Shown: positions 1 to 7,564, counted from the stretch's first letter. The stretch is 64,000 nucleotides of DNA from Peribacillus butanolivorans (GCF_001273755.1 NZ_LGYA01000001.1:4151299-4215298), one strand, 5' to 3'. The notes: generated from the letters alone by a model not told the origin. Program-made: numbers and translations.

Positions 1-345
1 TTATCTCCCTGTAGGACGAATTATTTCGTTTGTAAGACGGAATATCCCCTGTAGGACGGAATAATTAGTGTGTAGGACGAATTAGCTCTCTGTAGGACGA
101 ATTAATTTGTGTGTAGGACGGATTATCTCCCTGTGAATTAATTTGTGTGTAGGACGGATTATCTCCCTGTAGGACGAATTAATTTGTGTGTAGGACGGAT
201 TATTCGATGTAGGACGAATTATTTGGTGTGTAGGACGGATTATCTCCCCGTAGGACGAATTATTTGGTGTGTAGGACGGATTATCTCCCTGTAGGACGAA
301 TTATTTGATTTGTGCGTCGAATTATTCCGTTTTAAGTCGATTTGA
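1..345. repeat. Degenerate tandem repeat, about 20-21 bp units
   Basis: About sixteen units with the core GTAGGACGAATTA or GTAGGACGGATTA follow one another every 19-21 bp, for example at 11, 32, 51, 72, 92, 113, 149, 169, 190, 209, 230, 250, 271 and 291. Two unit types tend to alternate, giving a higher-order period near 41 bp. One unit near 133 carries an internal deletion and the last two (312, 332) are decayed. The array runs off the left edge, so its full length is unknown. There is no constant repeat plus unique spacer, so it is not CRISPR, and no long reading frame follows it. Confidence 0.9.
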
Positions 346-390
346 TCCAATCCACCCATCATTCACCATTCACATTAGAGGTTATTGGTC

Positions 391-504
391 TCATTCTTTA
401 TCAAGCAAACAATTCATTCCATGTTTCTTTGCCTGCTTCCTTATCTGCAGAAATCTTTCGTACCTTGTGGTATTTAAATAAGCCCTTTCAAGGTCATTAA
501 TGAG
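391..504 (-). pseudogene. Protein-like remnant, C-terminal fragment
   Basis: One minus-strand frame reads about 37 codons of protein-like sequence (LERAYLNTTRYERFLQIRKQ within it) ending in TGA, with an in-frame TAA immediately upstream and no start codon or ribosome site. It looks like the surviving C-terminal end of a small basic gene. I do not recognise the family. It lies between the tandem repeat and the lipoprotein gene. Confidence 0.3.
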
Positions 505-533
505 TTAATTTAGTTGTTCCTTCAAATAACATT

Positions 534-1022
534 TCATTTCCAAGTATAACTAGCATTATATTCTTCTGGAGTCATTTCTGTTTCTTTGAAAGTAACTGGT
601 TTTTCGTTTGGTAATGTAATAGTCAATTCCGTTTTATCTTCGCTTAATTCTAACGTAAATAATGAAGTTCTATTTTGTTTCTCAACACTATAAAGTACAC
701 CAGTAATCTTGTTATCGGTTGGTTCAATTATTTCAAAGTGCCTAATTGTTCCTATGTCATCTTTTGTGATCCTCTGCATTGTAAATGTGCTAATTTCATC
801 TCTTAGAATAACAAGGAACGAACCTTCCGCTACCCAATAGCTATACAAATATTTCCCCAAATACTTCGGTGCATTGTAAGATGGGAGATTACTGGAGGAT
901 GTATCTTGCACTTCTGTTTTCTTTTGTATCTGAATCATTTCTTTTTTGATGATTTGTTGTTCGTCGCAAGCAGCAAGGCAACATACCACTAGGAATCCTA
1001 CAGTCATTTTTTGAAAAAGCAA
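534..1022 (-). CDS. Putative lipoprotein of unknown function
   Basis: The 162-residue product begins with a short basic segment, a hydrophobic stretch and the lipobox LAAC at about residues 16-19, so the mature protein should be lipid-anchored at Cys19 on the outer face of the membrane. The start is TTG, chosen because AGGGGGAG lies 7-8 nt upstream and no ATG with a better site is present. The mature part is hydrophilic and beta-rich, with a Lys/Gln-rich linker after the anchor; the DKTELTITLPN stretch resembles small Bacillus lipoproteins with a single beta domain. No catalytic motif is visible and I do not recognise a named family. It is monocistronic. Confidence 0.75.
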   Translation of the reverse strand: MLFQKMTVGFLVVCCLAACDEQQIIKKEMIQIQKKTEVQDTSSSNLPSYNAPKYLGKYLYSYWVAEGSFLVILRDEISTFTMQRITKDDIGTIRHFEIIEPTDNKITGVLYSVEKQNRTSLFTLELSEDKTELTITLPNEKPVTFKETEMTPEEYNASYTWK

Positions 1023-1284
1023 AGGTTACTCCCCCTAAAAATTACTTCAACCCTTTTGATCATTTAGTAAACAAACCTATTATTTGTAATTATATCGACA
1101 TTTCCTTTTTTTAACTACTAAAAAAGCTATTCCTTAACCTTAATTACTCCTTATTAAACATGACATAATATAGAAGAGACAGTTAATACCCCAAGCAATG
1201 TTCCATACGTCTTCGCCTTACCAAAACGGGTAGTGTATGATAGAAGCATGAGTATGATAACGTCTCTCTTTAGGAGGAATGTTC

Positions 1285-1677
1285 ATGAATACGGTCATTT
1301 TATTTGATGGTGAATGCAATTTTTGCGATTCGAGTGTACAGTTCATTATAAAGCGGGATCCGAAAGGGCTTTTTCATTTCGCTTCGCTTCAAAGTGAAGC
1401 TGGACAAGAGTTGCTGAAAAAGTACGATGTTCCTGCAAATATTGATAGTATAGTGCTGATCGAAAAGGATAAGGCCTACTATAAATCGACTGCAGCTCTG
1501 AGGATTTGCCGTCGCTTACAAGGGGCATGGAAACTGTTTTACGGTTTTACCATCGTTCCAAGCTTCATTCGGAACATCGCTTATGACTTTATTGCCAAGA
1601 ACCGTTACAAATGGTTTGGGAAAAAAGAAGAAAGCTGTATGCTGCCATCGCCAAGTGTTCGAAAGCGATTTTTATAA
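1285..1677 (+). CDS. DCC-family thiol-disulfide oxidoreductase-like protein (DUF393)
   Basis: The protein (130 aa) opens with the family signature FDGECNFC near residues 7-14: a thioredoxin-like CxxC preceded by Asp-Gly. This places it in the DUF393/DCC family, to which B. subtilis YuxK belongs. Length and the basic C-terminal region match the family. ATG at 1285 is preferred over the ATG at 1279 because AGGAGG (1272-1277) is 7 nt from the former and only 1 nt from the latter. The family is thought to act in disulfide exchange, but a substrate is not known. The gene ends in a strong terminator shared with the opposite strand. Confidence 0.85.
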   Translation: MNTVILFDGECNFCDSSVQFIIKRDPKGLFHFASLQSEAGQELLKKYDVPANIDSIVLIEKDKAYYKSTAALRICRRLQGAWKLFYGFTIVPSFIRNIAYDFIAKNRYKWFGKKEESCMLPSPSVRKRFL

Positions 1678-1902
1678 AAAAAGAAAAAAGGACGATAAGC
1701 TGCCATGGCTTTTCGTCCTTTTCATTTTGCAAAAGTAGAATACCTCCATAAATGATTGGCCGTAGGGTGGGCCATCATTTCGAGTCCTTTGTTTTTTTGC
1801 TTGGTAAAGGGTTTGCCAGCTTGGGTCATCTAACTCTTTTAAATAGACTTCATGATGTGGTGCTTGATCATGATACCCTGCTATATTGATTGATTTCCCC
1901 AT
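1672..1902 (-). CDS. Small hypothetical protein
   Basis: A 76-residue frame whose first 55 residues look protein-like (HHEVYLKELDDPSWQTLYQ within it). The last 20 residues read through the terminator hairpin and are low in complexity, so the natural C-terminus is uncertain and a frameshift near 1730 is possible. The ribosome site is weak. I do not recognise the family. Convergent with the DCC-family gene. Confidence 0.4.
   Translation of the reverse strand: MGKSINIAGYHDQAPHHEVYLKELDDPSWQTLYQAKKQRTRNDGPPYGQSFMEVFYFCKMKRTKSHGSLSSFFLFL
1687..1722. terminator. Bidirectional rho-independent terminator
   Basis: Stem AAAGGACGA / TCGTCCTTT with an inner AGC/GCT pair, flanked by A- and T-rich runs, follows the stop of the DCC-family gene. 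It overlaps the end of the reading frame on the other strand. Confidence 0.8.
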
Positions 1903-2027
1903 TTCTATGAAAGGTTCATTTTACCTTATATTCCACAGCAGGAGAAACGATAATAGGATTTCCTACAGAGTGTGTCAGCTGAATTGTCTTTTTCTCATTG
2001 GTCGATAACATCCATAATGCTCCCTAC

Positions 2028-2189
2028 CTATCCTCTGAACTGACTTTGGAATCCCTCTTGCAAACGATCCGGCAGCTCAACAAGGGTTCCGTTCAATGTA
2101 TCCAATTTTGTTTCAATCCGATGAAGCAAATAAAGGGTAACAATAATCGGAAATCCGATATCACTGATAAATGGCAGGATTTGATCCAC
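2028..2189 (-). CDS. YvrJ family small membrane protein
   Basis: A 53-residue product starting at GTG, with GAGAGGTGA about 5 nt upstream. The sequence VDQILPFISDIGFPIIVTL followed by LLHRIETKLDTL matches the YvrJ family: one hydrophobic helix (residues 5-22) and an amphipathic, coiled-coil-like tail. It is the last gene of a three-gene cassette with DUF2922 and DUF1659 genes, an arrangement common in Bacillaceae. A terminator separates it from the gene above, so expression may depend on read-through or its own promoter. Function is unknown. Confidence 0.85.
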   Translation of the reverse strand: MDQILPFISDIGFPIIVTLYLLHRIETKLDTLNGTLVELPDRLQEGFQSQFRG

Positions 2190-2216
2190 TTTTGTTCACC
2201 TCTCTTCTGGTATGGT

Positions 2217-2266
2217 GAAAAACAGGCTCACCCATTTCAGGACACGTCCTTCAAAGATGAGCCTGC
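2217..2266 (-). terminator. Terminator between DUF2922 gene and yvrJ-like gene
   Basis: On the minus strand CAGGCTCA (2258-2265) pairs with TGAGCCTG (2223-2230), the loop holds a second small stem (GGACGTGTCC), and five T follow. It probably limits transcription into the YvrJ gene. Confidence 0.75.
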
Positions 2267-2277
2267 CTGCTGACAAG

Positions 2278-2496
2278 TTAGATAAGTTCAACATCCTCGA
2301 CATTACGCTCGACAAGGCGTGCTCCTTTAATACTGACAAAGTCGCCCGATGATGCAACGAAGGCATTCCCCGCAATCATTTGCTCCATTGCCGATTTGAC
2401 TGTATTCGCATCAACCGGCTCCTTCGGATTTTCAACGGAAATCGTCGCAGACTTTCCTTCCTCTGTTACGAAAATCATTTCCAATACTCTAGCCAT
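2278..2496 (-). CDS. DUF2922 domain protein
   Basis: A 72-residue acidic protein that fills the whole DUF2922 domain: an N-terminal strand MARVLEMIFVTEEGK, the NPKEPVDANTVKSAM helix region and a C-terminal VERNVEDVELI strand. AGGAGGTGATACAAA precedes the ATG. It sits between DUF1659 (45 nt upstream) and a YvrJ-type gene, the usual company of this family. No biochemical role is established; these tiny proteins are usually co-transcribed. Confidence 0.85.
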   Translation of the reverse strand: MARVLEMIFVTEEGKSATISVENPKEPVDANTVKSAMEQMIAGNAFVASSGDFVSIKGARLVERNVEDVELI

Positions 2497-2540
2497 TTTG
2501 TATCACCTCCTGTTTTTCCAACCTTTTGCTAAAATCCGAT

Positions 2541-2759
2541 TTAGCTTATCAATGAATTCGTATCCACTCGGGTCACTTCACCCATTGGATAATTCTGCAC
2601 GCTTGCAATCGCTGTAGCTGCCGAAAACAACTGATCCGCCGTCGCCTCAACCTTGATGTTCGAAAATGACCTACGCTTGAAAACAATAGACCCCTTTTCA
2701 TTTAACCCCGTCTCAAAATCAATCCGTAACGTACTTGATACTGGAATTTGGTTTGCCAT
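2541..2759 (-). CDS. DUF1659 domain protein
   Basis: The 72-residue product (MANQIPVSSTLRIDFETGLN...) matches DUF1659 over its length, including the FKRRSFSNIKVEATADQLF core and the C-terminal RVDTNSLI. The ATG at 2759 is chosen over an upstream in-frame GTG because AAAGGAGGTGA lies 5-8 nt before it. First gene of the DUF1659-DUF2922-YvrJ cassette. Function unknown. Confidence 0.85.
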   Translation of the reverse strand: MANQIPVSSTLRIDFETGLNEKGSIVFKRRSFSNIKVEATADQLFSAATAIASVQNYPMGEVTRVDTNSLIS

Positions 2760-2769
2760 GTCGCTCACC

Positions 2770-3360
2770 TCCTTTCACACTCTATATAAACTTTTACGAG
2801 GTGAAAGTAGCATGGTGGTGAAAGTTTTTTTATTTTCTTTGGTAAACGTAAAAAAACTGCCCAAGTATATTACTTGAACAGGTTTATTCAATTTTCTTGA
2901 GATAGTCTTTCTTATGTTAAAGGGCACAAAGGTTTATTTATATGAAACAAATTTTTCTGCTGCCATATGCGGCCAGCCGGAGTTACAGAGAAGGCCGCCT
3001 TCAATAACTAAATAAGAAAAATCTAATAGGTAGTTTACGAACTAAATATTGATTAGAGTAAATTGTATTTCTACCCTGATATGTGCGGAAAATCCTGTTT
3101 AACTATTCCTGACTTCTAGGAGATATATCAGTATTTAATTTTCCTTTAAATCATTTTTTTTATGACTAATCAGCTCGAATTTTTTCATTTTATTTTACCC
3201 TAGATTTTAACTCCATCTAACCACCAATAATCCTCTTCCATTAAGCTTCAACCTTAAGAAACCCTAACTTAACGACGAGACAAAATGCATCTGGCTTTAA
3301 ATGGAATGACAGGTTCGCTTTTTCTGGGAAATAATAATCATGAAAGGATGTGGATGTTGG
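2770..3360. other. Intergenic region, 590 bp
   Basis: No convincing gene on either strand. It holds a short hairpin CAAGTA/TACTTG (2866-2880), a GC-rich inverted repeat GCGGCC/GGCCGC (about 2969-2998) in an otherwise AT-rich stretch, and presumably the promoter of the gene at 3361. Confidence 0.5.
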
Positions 3361-3999
3361 ATGTCTTTAGAATGGTTCGACAGAGTAAGCGGGGAATTAC
3401 AGGATCATCTTAAATCAATTTGTGAAAAATACGATCGAAATGGCAGTTTGATCGTGGAGCGAGGAGCTAAACATCCACGTATCGAATTTTATACAGAGTT
3501 GGATGACAATGAGAGGGATTATTTTTCCACTCTGTTTTTCGATCCGCATAATGAAGAATTTTATATGGAATCCTTTGATCCGGATTTAGGCCAAGTTAGC
3601 AAGGTGATCTTATCTGATATTGAAGATATCGTTGATGCTGTCCATGAAAGCTTCCATAACTATTTAGAAGGGGATGGCATCGAATATGAATATGATCTCG
3701 ATGATGAATATTACGATGAAAATGAACTAACCGAAGAGACTGAGATGTACGAAATCGATGTGGAATGGGAAACGCCTGAAGTGACAGCCTATATTCAAGA
3801 AAATGAAGTGGAGGTCACCTATCAATTTGGAGTTGTTCAGGAAACTGGTGATGGAGTGCTAAAACGGATTAACCGCATTCGGACAGCAGATGATGATCTG
3901 ATAAAAGATGAAACAAACTTTATATTCAGTAAGGAAGAAGCTAGCACAATCATCGCTATGATAGCGAGTCATATGGATTCCCTCAGCGAAATGGATTAA
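3361..3999 (+). CDS. Acidic hypothetical protein
   Basis: The product (212 aa) is strongly acidic, with a run of Asp/Glu/Tyr near residues 109-130 (EYEYDLDDEYYDENEL). No signal peptide or membrane segment is visible, so it is probably cytoplasmic. ATG at 3361 is preferred over an in-frame ATG at 3340: AAAGGATGTGG lies upstream of the former, while nothing precedes the latter. The C-terminal third (FIFSKEEASTIIAMIASHM) looks like a folded alpha-helical end. I do not recognise the family. It converges on csgA with a shared terminator. Confidence 0.75.
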   Translation: MSLEWFDRVSGELQDHLKSICEKYDRNGSLIVERGAKHPRIEFYTELDDNERDYFSTLFFDPHNEEFYMESFDPDLGQVSKVILSDIEDIVDAVHESFHNYLEGDGIEYEYDLDDEYYDENELTEETEMYEIDVEWETPEVTAYIQENEVEVTYQFGVVQETGDGVLKRINRIRTADDDLIKDETNFIFSKEEASTIIAMIASHMDSLSEMD

Positions 4000-4011
4000 T
4001 AAAAAAATCTA

Positions 4012-4046
4012 AAAACCTTGTCCATGTTGATCATGGACAAGGTTTT
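4012..4046. terminator. Bidirectional terminator
   Basis: Perfect 15-bp stem AAAACCTTGTCCATG / CATGGACAAGGTTTT with a 5-nt loop, serving both the acidic protein gene and csgA. Confidence 0.92.
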
Positions 4047-4047
4047 A

Positions 4048-4302
4048 TTAAACAAGAATAAGTTCGTATACCTCCGATAATTGAGTGACCCGTTCTGTAT
4101 CACTAGCTTCCTTTGCATGCTCAATTTCCTGAGGCAGAATTCGATTAAGGAGTCTCGACTCTTTGACGGTAAGCTTATTGATGAGTTCTTCTTCAGAATG
4201 AAAGTGTCCATCCTTGATTTTATTATAAATTTCCTGCGCTTGGGGATATTGATCCGTATAGTTAGACAATATCTCACGTAAGTAACCAATCGTACGATCC
4301 AT
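4048..4302 (-). CDS. csgA: Sigma-G-dependent sporulation protein CsgA
   Basis: The 84-residue product matches B. subtilis CsgA along its length: MDRTIGYLREILSN at the start, a central LLNRILPQEIEHA block and the terminal LSEVYELIL motif. CsgA is a small forespore protein expressed under sigma-G; its biochemical role is not known. Of two adjacent ATG codons the second (4302) is used because homologues begin MDxTxGYLRE and GAGGG is 8 nt upstream. I saw no confident sigma-G promoter. Confidence 0.8.
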   Translation of the reverse strand: MDRTIGYLREILSNYTDQYPQAQEIYNKIKDGHFHSEEELINKLTVKESRLLNRILPQEIEHAKEASDTERVTQLSEVYELILV

Positions 4303-4426
4303 CATACCATCCCTCTCAACTATTAGGTTAAAGCTAACAAACTGCCTTTATACCTTCCCCCATTTTGTGATGAGAAATTCCTTGTTTTTTTGCCTTGAAA
4401 TGAAGAAGGGGTATCCAAATCAATGA

Positions 4427-4633
4427 TTAATCTTTTATTTCCTCATCCCAAAACAAATCATTTAACGTACGTGATAATGCTATACAAATACCAATGCACA
4501 AACTTAATGAGGGATTATACTTTCCGGATTCAATCAATCCTATCGTTTGTCTGGAAACACCGACAATCTTGGCTAGCTCATCTTGTGACAAATCCTTTTC
4601 CACTCTTGCAAGCTTCAGTTTTATATTTTTCAA
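4427..4633 (-). CDS. XRE-family small transcriptional regulator
   Basis: A 68-residue protein that is almost only a helix-turn-helix: LARVEKDLSQDELAKIVGVSRQTIGLIESGKYNPSLSL, then a short tail ending in LFWDEEIKD. This is the classic form of small Bacillus XRE regulators that pair with a membrane protein. The start is TTG, 10 nt after the stop of the upstream membrane-protein gene, so the two are almost certainly co-transcribed and coupled. It probably autoregulates the pair. Confidence 0.88.
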   Translation of the reverse strand: MKNIKLKLARVEKDLSQDELAKIVGVSRQTIGLIESGKYNPSLSLCIGICIALSRTLNDLFWDEEIKD

Positions 4634-4643
4634 AGGAACGCAC

Positions 4644-5147
4644 CTACAATTTCTTATTATCTTCGCTATTTTTCATTCCAATTTTCTTCGCTAGCAAGTA
4701 TATACCACCAAAAAACAGAAGTAAAATCGGCAAGTAGATCATAACCGAAACACACCATACCAATACAAAATACCACAACCCTTGAGAACTGCCATCCGCA
4801 TAGGATACAGCACTATTCACCCCCATGATCGTAGCGATGATAAGAGCTAAACCAACCGTACCAAAAATGGTCTTCTTGCTCATCTGTGTTTTACTCGTAC
4901 GGTCATGCATTTCTACTTCATCCCAGAATACGCCTAAGAAAATGGAACGAGCTAAATAATACACCCCTGATGCCAAAAGGATCACCAATTCCAGATATAA
5001 TTCCCCGCTGCCTACACCATATTTATATATTTTAAAAAGTACGCTCAATAGACAAATGGCCATAATGACATGATACATTTCTTTATAAATTTTATTTCTT
5101 ACATTCTCGATTCGTTCATCCGTGATTTTTTTAAATACTTTCATCAT
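4644..5147 (-). CDS. Four-helix membrane protein (DUF6773-like)
   Basis: The 167-residue product has about four hydrophobic segments (roughly residues 27-43, 52-72, 93-113, 129-155) with a basic N-terminus and a charged tail. Layout and the DERIENVRNKIYKE start resemble the DUF6773 family found upstream of small XRE regulators. GGAGGATGATTA precedes the ATG. Together with the next gene it forms a two-gene unit; by analogy the membrane protein may sense or respond to something the regulator controls, but this is inference. Confidence 0.7.
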   Translation of the reverse strand: MMKVFKKITDERIENVRNKIYKEMYHVIMAICLLSVLFKIYKYGVGSGELYLELVILLASGVYYLARSIFLGVFWDEVEMHDRTSKTQMSKKTIFGTVGLALIIATIMGVNSAVSYADGSSQGLWYFVLVWCVSVMIYLPILLLFFGGIYLLAKKIGMKNSEDNKKL

Positions 5148-5240
5148 TAATCATCCTCCATTCACTCTTATTATATGATTTATTTTACATTTTGCAACAT
5201 ATATATTACATTTAACACTGTATAAATTGCAAAGTGTATA

Positions 5241-5278
5241 AAAAAAGGGACCTATACTTATGTATGGGTCCCTTTTTT
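5241..5278. terminator. Strong inverted repeat / terminator
   Basis: AAAAAAGGGACC (5241-5252) pairs with GGTCCCTTTTTT (5267-5278) across a 14-nt loop. No gene clearly ends here on the plus strand; it borders the tandem repeat. Confidence 0.7.
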
Positions 5279-5283
5279 AGGGG

Positions 5284-5361
5284 TTTACTCGTGAGTTTTG
5301 AGGATTTACTCGTAAGTTTCGGACTTTTACTCGTGAGTTTTCACCATTTACTCGTGAATTC
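5284..5361. repeat. Four-copy 21-bp tandem repeat
   Basis: Four copies of TTTACTCGTGAGTTT occur at 5284, 5305, 5326 and 5347, with copy 2 reading CGTAAG and copy 4 CGTGAATTC. The period of 21 bp means the array can be read as seven-residue repeats (LLVSF), but no ribosome site supports translation. Confidence 0.85.
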
Positions 5362-5520
5362 ATCATTTAAACAATACCAAAGCAAAAACCCCATTTTTCC
5401 TTTATCCTCCCCTTCCCAAACACGAACATTAAATCATATTCCTAATTTAATATTCACCTTTTTGTTGATTATCTATGATAAGTTTGCTATATTAACAAAG
5501 TAATAATCTTAAATATCATT

Positions 5521-5591
5521 ACTCGTATATCCTCAGTAATATGGTCTGAGTGTCTCTACCTGGTTCCCATTGAAAGAACTAGACTACGAGT
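5521..5591 (+). promoter_or_regulatory. Purine riboswitch aptamer, guanine class
   Basis: All parts of the purine aptamer are present. P1 is ACTCGTA (5521-5527) with TACGAGT (5585-5591). P2 is CTCAG/CTGAG around a TAATATGGT loop. J2/3 is TGTCTCTACC, close to the consensus GUUUCUACC. P3 is CTGGTTC/GAACTAG around a CCATTGAAA loop. The specificity base of J3/1 (position 74 by B. subtilis xpt numbering) is C at 5584, which marks guanine/hypoxanthine rather than adenine. U51 is kept, arguing against a 2'-deoxyguanosine sensor. Confidence 0.92.
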
Positions 5592-5678
5592 TAAAGTATT
5601 CGGCTGTTCGGCTTTTTTAGCAGCTTATGATTTAGCATTAGCTTCATTTTTGCTTTATCTATACTTTGACTTTTGTAG

Positions 5679-5724
5679 GTCTAGAAGGTAGAAATCATTC
5701 TACAGTTTCTAGACTTTTTTCTTT
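5679..5724 (+). terminator. Riboswitch expression-platform terminator
   Basis: GTCTAGAA (5679-5686) pairs with TTCTAGAC (5707-5714), with an inner GTAGAA/TTCTAC stem, then six T. CTAGACTAC of the aptamer (5579-5587) can instead pair with GTAGGTCTAG (5675-5684), an antiterminator exclusive with both P1/P3 and this hairpin. Ligand binding should therefore terminate transcription. Confidence 0.8.
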
Positions 5725-5948
5725 TGACCAAAACTACGAGGATAACAAACAACAGGGAGGAAAACATAAAGCAACAGTTTTAATAAAGGAAAGAAGCAAA
5801 GGAATATGTAGCATTATTAAACCAATTTTTAATATTCGTGTTAAATAATAATAATAATAGTATTGATATGTAGGAAGACATAGCTTTAGCTATTTGGCAC
5901 TTTTCAATTTTTTATGTTAGAGAAAAACTATCACTAAGGAGAATATTT

Positions 5949-6830
5949 ATGAAAAACAATATGTTAAAAAAATACTCTTTATTAGGCATTATTACTTTAC
6001 TGTTATTATCAGTAGTTGCAGGTTGTAATTCTACTTCAAAAACTGCAACTGAACAAAAAACTGCTCAAAGGCCTATTATAATTCAAGGTCCAATGCCAAT
6101 CGAAGCAGAAAATTTCGCAAAAAGATTAGAAAATGTTAAAGAAGAAAAATCAGGAGATTTTGTATTTTACATTGGAACGTTAGACAATTATCCTGTAATA
6201 GTTGCAAAAACAGGCAAGGGAATGGAAAACACAGCAGCCGCTACAGCAGTTGCTATTGAAAAATTTAACCCTATAGCAATAATCAATCAAGGAACATCAG
6301 GGGGACATGATCCAAGTTTAAACGTTTTTGATATTGTTTTAGGAAAAAGAACGGTAAACATTGGTTCATTAAAAACAGCAGATAAGGCTGAAAACCAAGG
6401 AATTGATCCAACTATATGGAAACCTATGGACCTAATGGCTTCTGAAGGAAGTGCAGGAGAAGATCCTAATGCTGAAAAACCCCGTTTCTATGAGGGAGAT
6501 AAGGATTTACTAGCAGCTGCTAATGCAGTTAAAGATAAATACACTAAGGGTAAGGTTGTCGAGGGTACTATAGGTTCTGCAGACGTTTGGAATAATGAAG
6601 TTGATAGAATTAAATGGTTCCATACTAAATACGGTACATCTGTAGAAGAAATGGAAGGTGCCTCCGCAGCACAAATTGCCAAAGCTTATGATGTACCATT
6701 CTTGGGTATTAGAGTACTATCTAATAATAAAGTGAATGGTGGTAAATACAACCCAAATACAGCAGCAGCAAATCAAGAATATGTTTATGAAGTAGTTAAA
6801 AAATATATCTCTACAATGCCAAGCAAATAA
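5949..6830 (+). CDS. Lipoprotein nucleoside phosphorylase/nucleosidase-family enzyme (MTAN-like)
   Basis: The 293-residue product has a lipoprotein signal peptide with lipobox VAGC (Cys at about residue 26) and a Ser/Thr/Lys/Gln-rich linker, then a phosphorylase-superfamily fold like 5'-methylthioadenosine/S-adenosylhomocysteine nucleosidase. Visible landmarks are GPMPIEAENFAKRL at the start, INQGTSGG in the middle, and EEMEGASAAQIAKAYDVP near residues 236-253, matching the family's MEGA block. Known relatives cleave the N-glycosidic bond of purine nucleosides in the cytoplasm; this one should work outside the membrane. AAGGAG precedes the ATG. The gene lies behind a guanine-class riboswitch, so it is expected to be expressed when guanine is scarce, fitting purine-base salvage from external nucleosides. 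About 215 nt of leader separate terminator and start. Confidence 0.85.
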   Translation: MKNNMLKKYSLLGIITLLLLSVVAGCNSTSKTATEQKTAQRPIIIQGPMPIEAENFAKRLENVKEEKSGDFVFYIGTLDNYPVIVAKTGKGMENTAAATAVAIEKFNPIAIINQGTSGGHDPSLNVFDIVLGKRTVNIGSLKTADKAENQGIDPTIWKPMDLMASEGSAGEDPNAEKPRFYEGDKDLLAAANAVKDKYTKGKVVEGTIGSADVWNNEVDRIKWFHTKYGTSVEEMEGASAAQIAKAYDVPFLGIRVLSNNKVNGGKYNPNTAAANQEYVYEVVKKYISTMPSK

Positions 6831-6847
6831 TAGCTTTAATTGAATAA

Positions 6848-6890
6848 AAGAAGAGCACATATTGTACATGACAATATGTGCTCTTCTTTA
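6848..6890 (+). terminator. Terminator of the nucleosidase gene
   Basis: An 18-bp perfect stem, AAGAAGAGCACATATTGT and its complement, with a 5-nt loop (ACATG). Confidence 0.9.
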
Positions 6891-6891
6891 T

Positions 6892-6960
6892 TTAGGCCAA
6901 TAGTAGAGTCGTTACGATTATCATAGCTCCACTTATTATTAAATAGCGGGTACTATTCAT
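6892..6960 (-). CDS. Possible 22-residue membrane peptide
   Basis: A tiny frame, ATG to TAA, encodes a basic/polar start (MNSTRY) followed by one hydrophobic helix to the end. It could be a real single-span peptide or chance; the upstream GAGAAAAAAGAA is a poor ribosome site. Recorded because it is the only coding-like signal between 6890 and 7226. Confidence 0.2.
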   Translation of the reverse strand: MNSTRYLIISGAMIIVTTLLLA

Positions 6961-7225
6961 TTCTTTTTTCTCATCTATTTCAATGGGGGTTTGTCATATA
7001 TTTTCCTAAAATTCTCTTTCATCCCTGGTAATCACTCCATATTTAGAGCCAATAATTCATGCAATCGATTAAAAGACTCTTGATCTTTAAAAGTTCATGA
7101 AGTCTAAGGTTTGCAAATTTACAGGACAATACGATAAAGCGAAGCAAAAAAACACCACAAATATCGATTTGCTTGTCTGCAAAAACGGATTGTGGCTCTA
7201 CCATGCTAACAATTCCCACTATTTC

Positions 7226-7564
7226 TTATATTACGGATATATGAGGTTTTCCTTCCTCTTTTTCACTGACCTTTTCAATTTTCTCAACAAACATTTGGAA
7301 AACTTTTCTCTTTTCTTCCAGTTCTTTTATTAATCCTTTCAATTCGTTCACTTTTTGTTCAAAAGGTTTATGATAGAGCTCGCGAATGTTTCGAATAATT
7401 TCATCATTAATAGTGGATTGTACAACTTGTTTGGTGATATTGAATTTGTAGGAATAAACCTTAAGCTCAAGTTTAACTTCTTCATATTCTTTTTCTATAG
7501 CATTTAATAATTCACTAATTTCTTCTTTCCATTCACCTAAAGACTTTTTCACATGTTCCTCCAA
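7226..7564 (-). CDS. Coiled-coil hypothetical protein
   Basis: The 112-residue product is charged and helical throughout, rich in Glu and Lys, with heptad-like stretches at the start (EEHVKKSLGEWKEEISELL) and near residues 73-100 (KVNELKGLIKELEEKRKVF). It has no signal peptide or membrane segment. The start is taken as TTG at 7564 because AGGGGGAG lies 6 nt upstream; an upstream in-frame ATG (7603) has no ribosome site. I do not recognise the family. It is followed 235 nt upstream on the same strand by another small gene of unknown role. Confidence 0.65.
   Translation of the reverse strand: MEEHVKKSLGEWKEEISELLNAIEKEYEEVKLELKVYSYKFNITKQVVQSTINDEIIRNIRELYHKPFEQKVNELKGLIKELEEKRKVFQMFVEKIEKVSEKEEGKPHISVI

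Noticed and set aside
1-345. CRISPR array
   Set aside because: Units are adjacent and degenerate with no unique spacers of constant length, and no cas gene is near.
1998-2273. 91-codon plus-strand frame
   Set aside because: It is antisense to the YvrJ-family gene at 2028-2189, which has a family match and a ribosome site.
4427-4633. This XRE protein as the SinR partner of the SinI-like gene
   Set aside because: It is 68 residues and lacks the SinR C-terminal dimerisation helices.
5234-5503. 89-codon frame with LLVSF repeats
   Set aside because: It is a translation of the 21-bp tandem repeat and hairpin, with no ribosome site.
5666-5848. 60-codon frame in the riboswitch leader
   Set aside because: Its start lies inside the terminator hairpin and no ribosome site precedes it; kept only as a note on the long leader.
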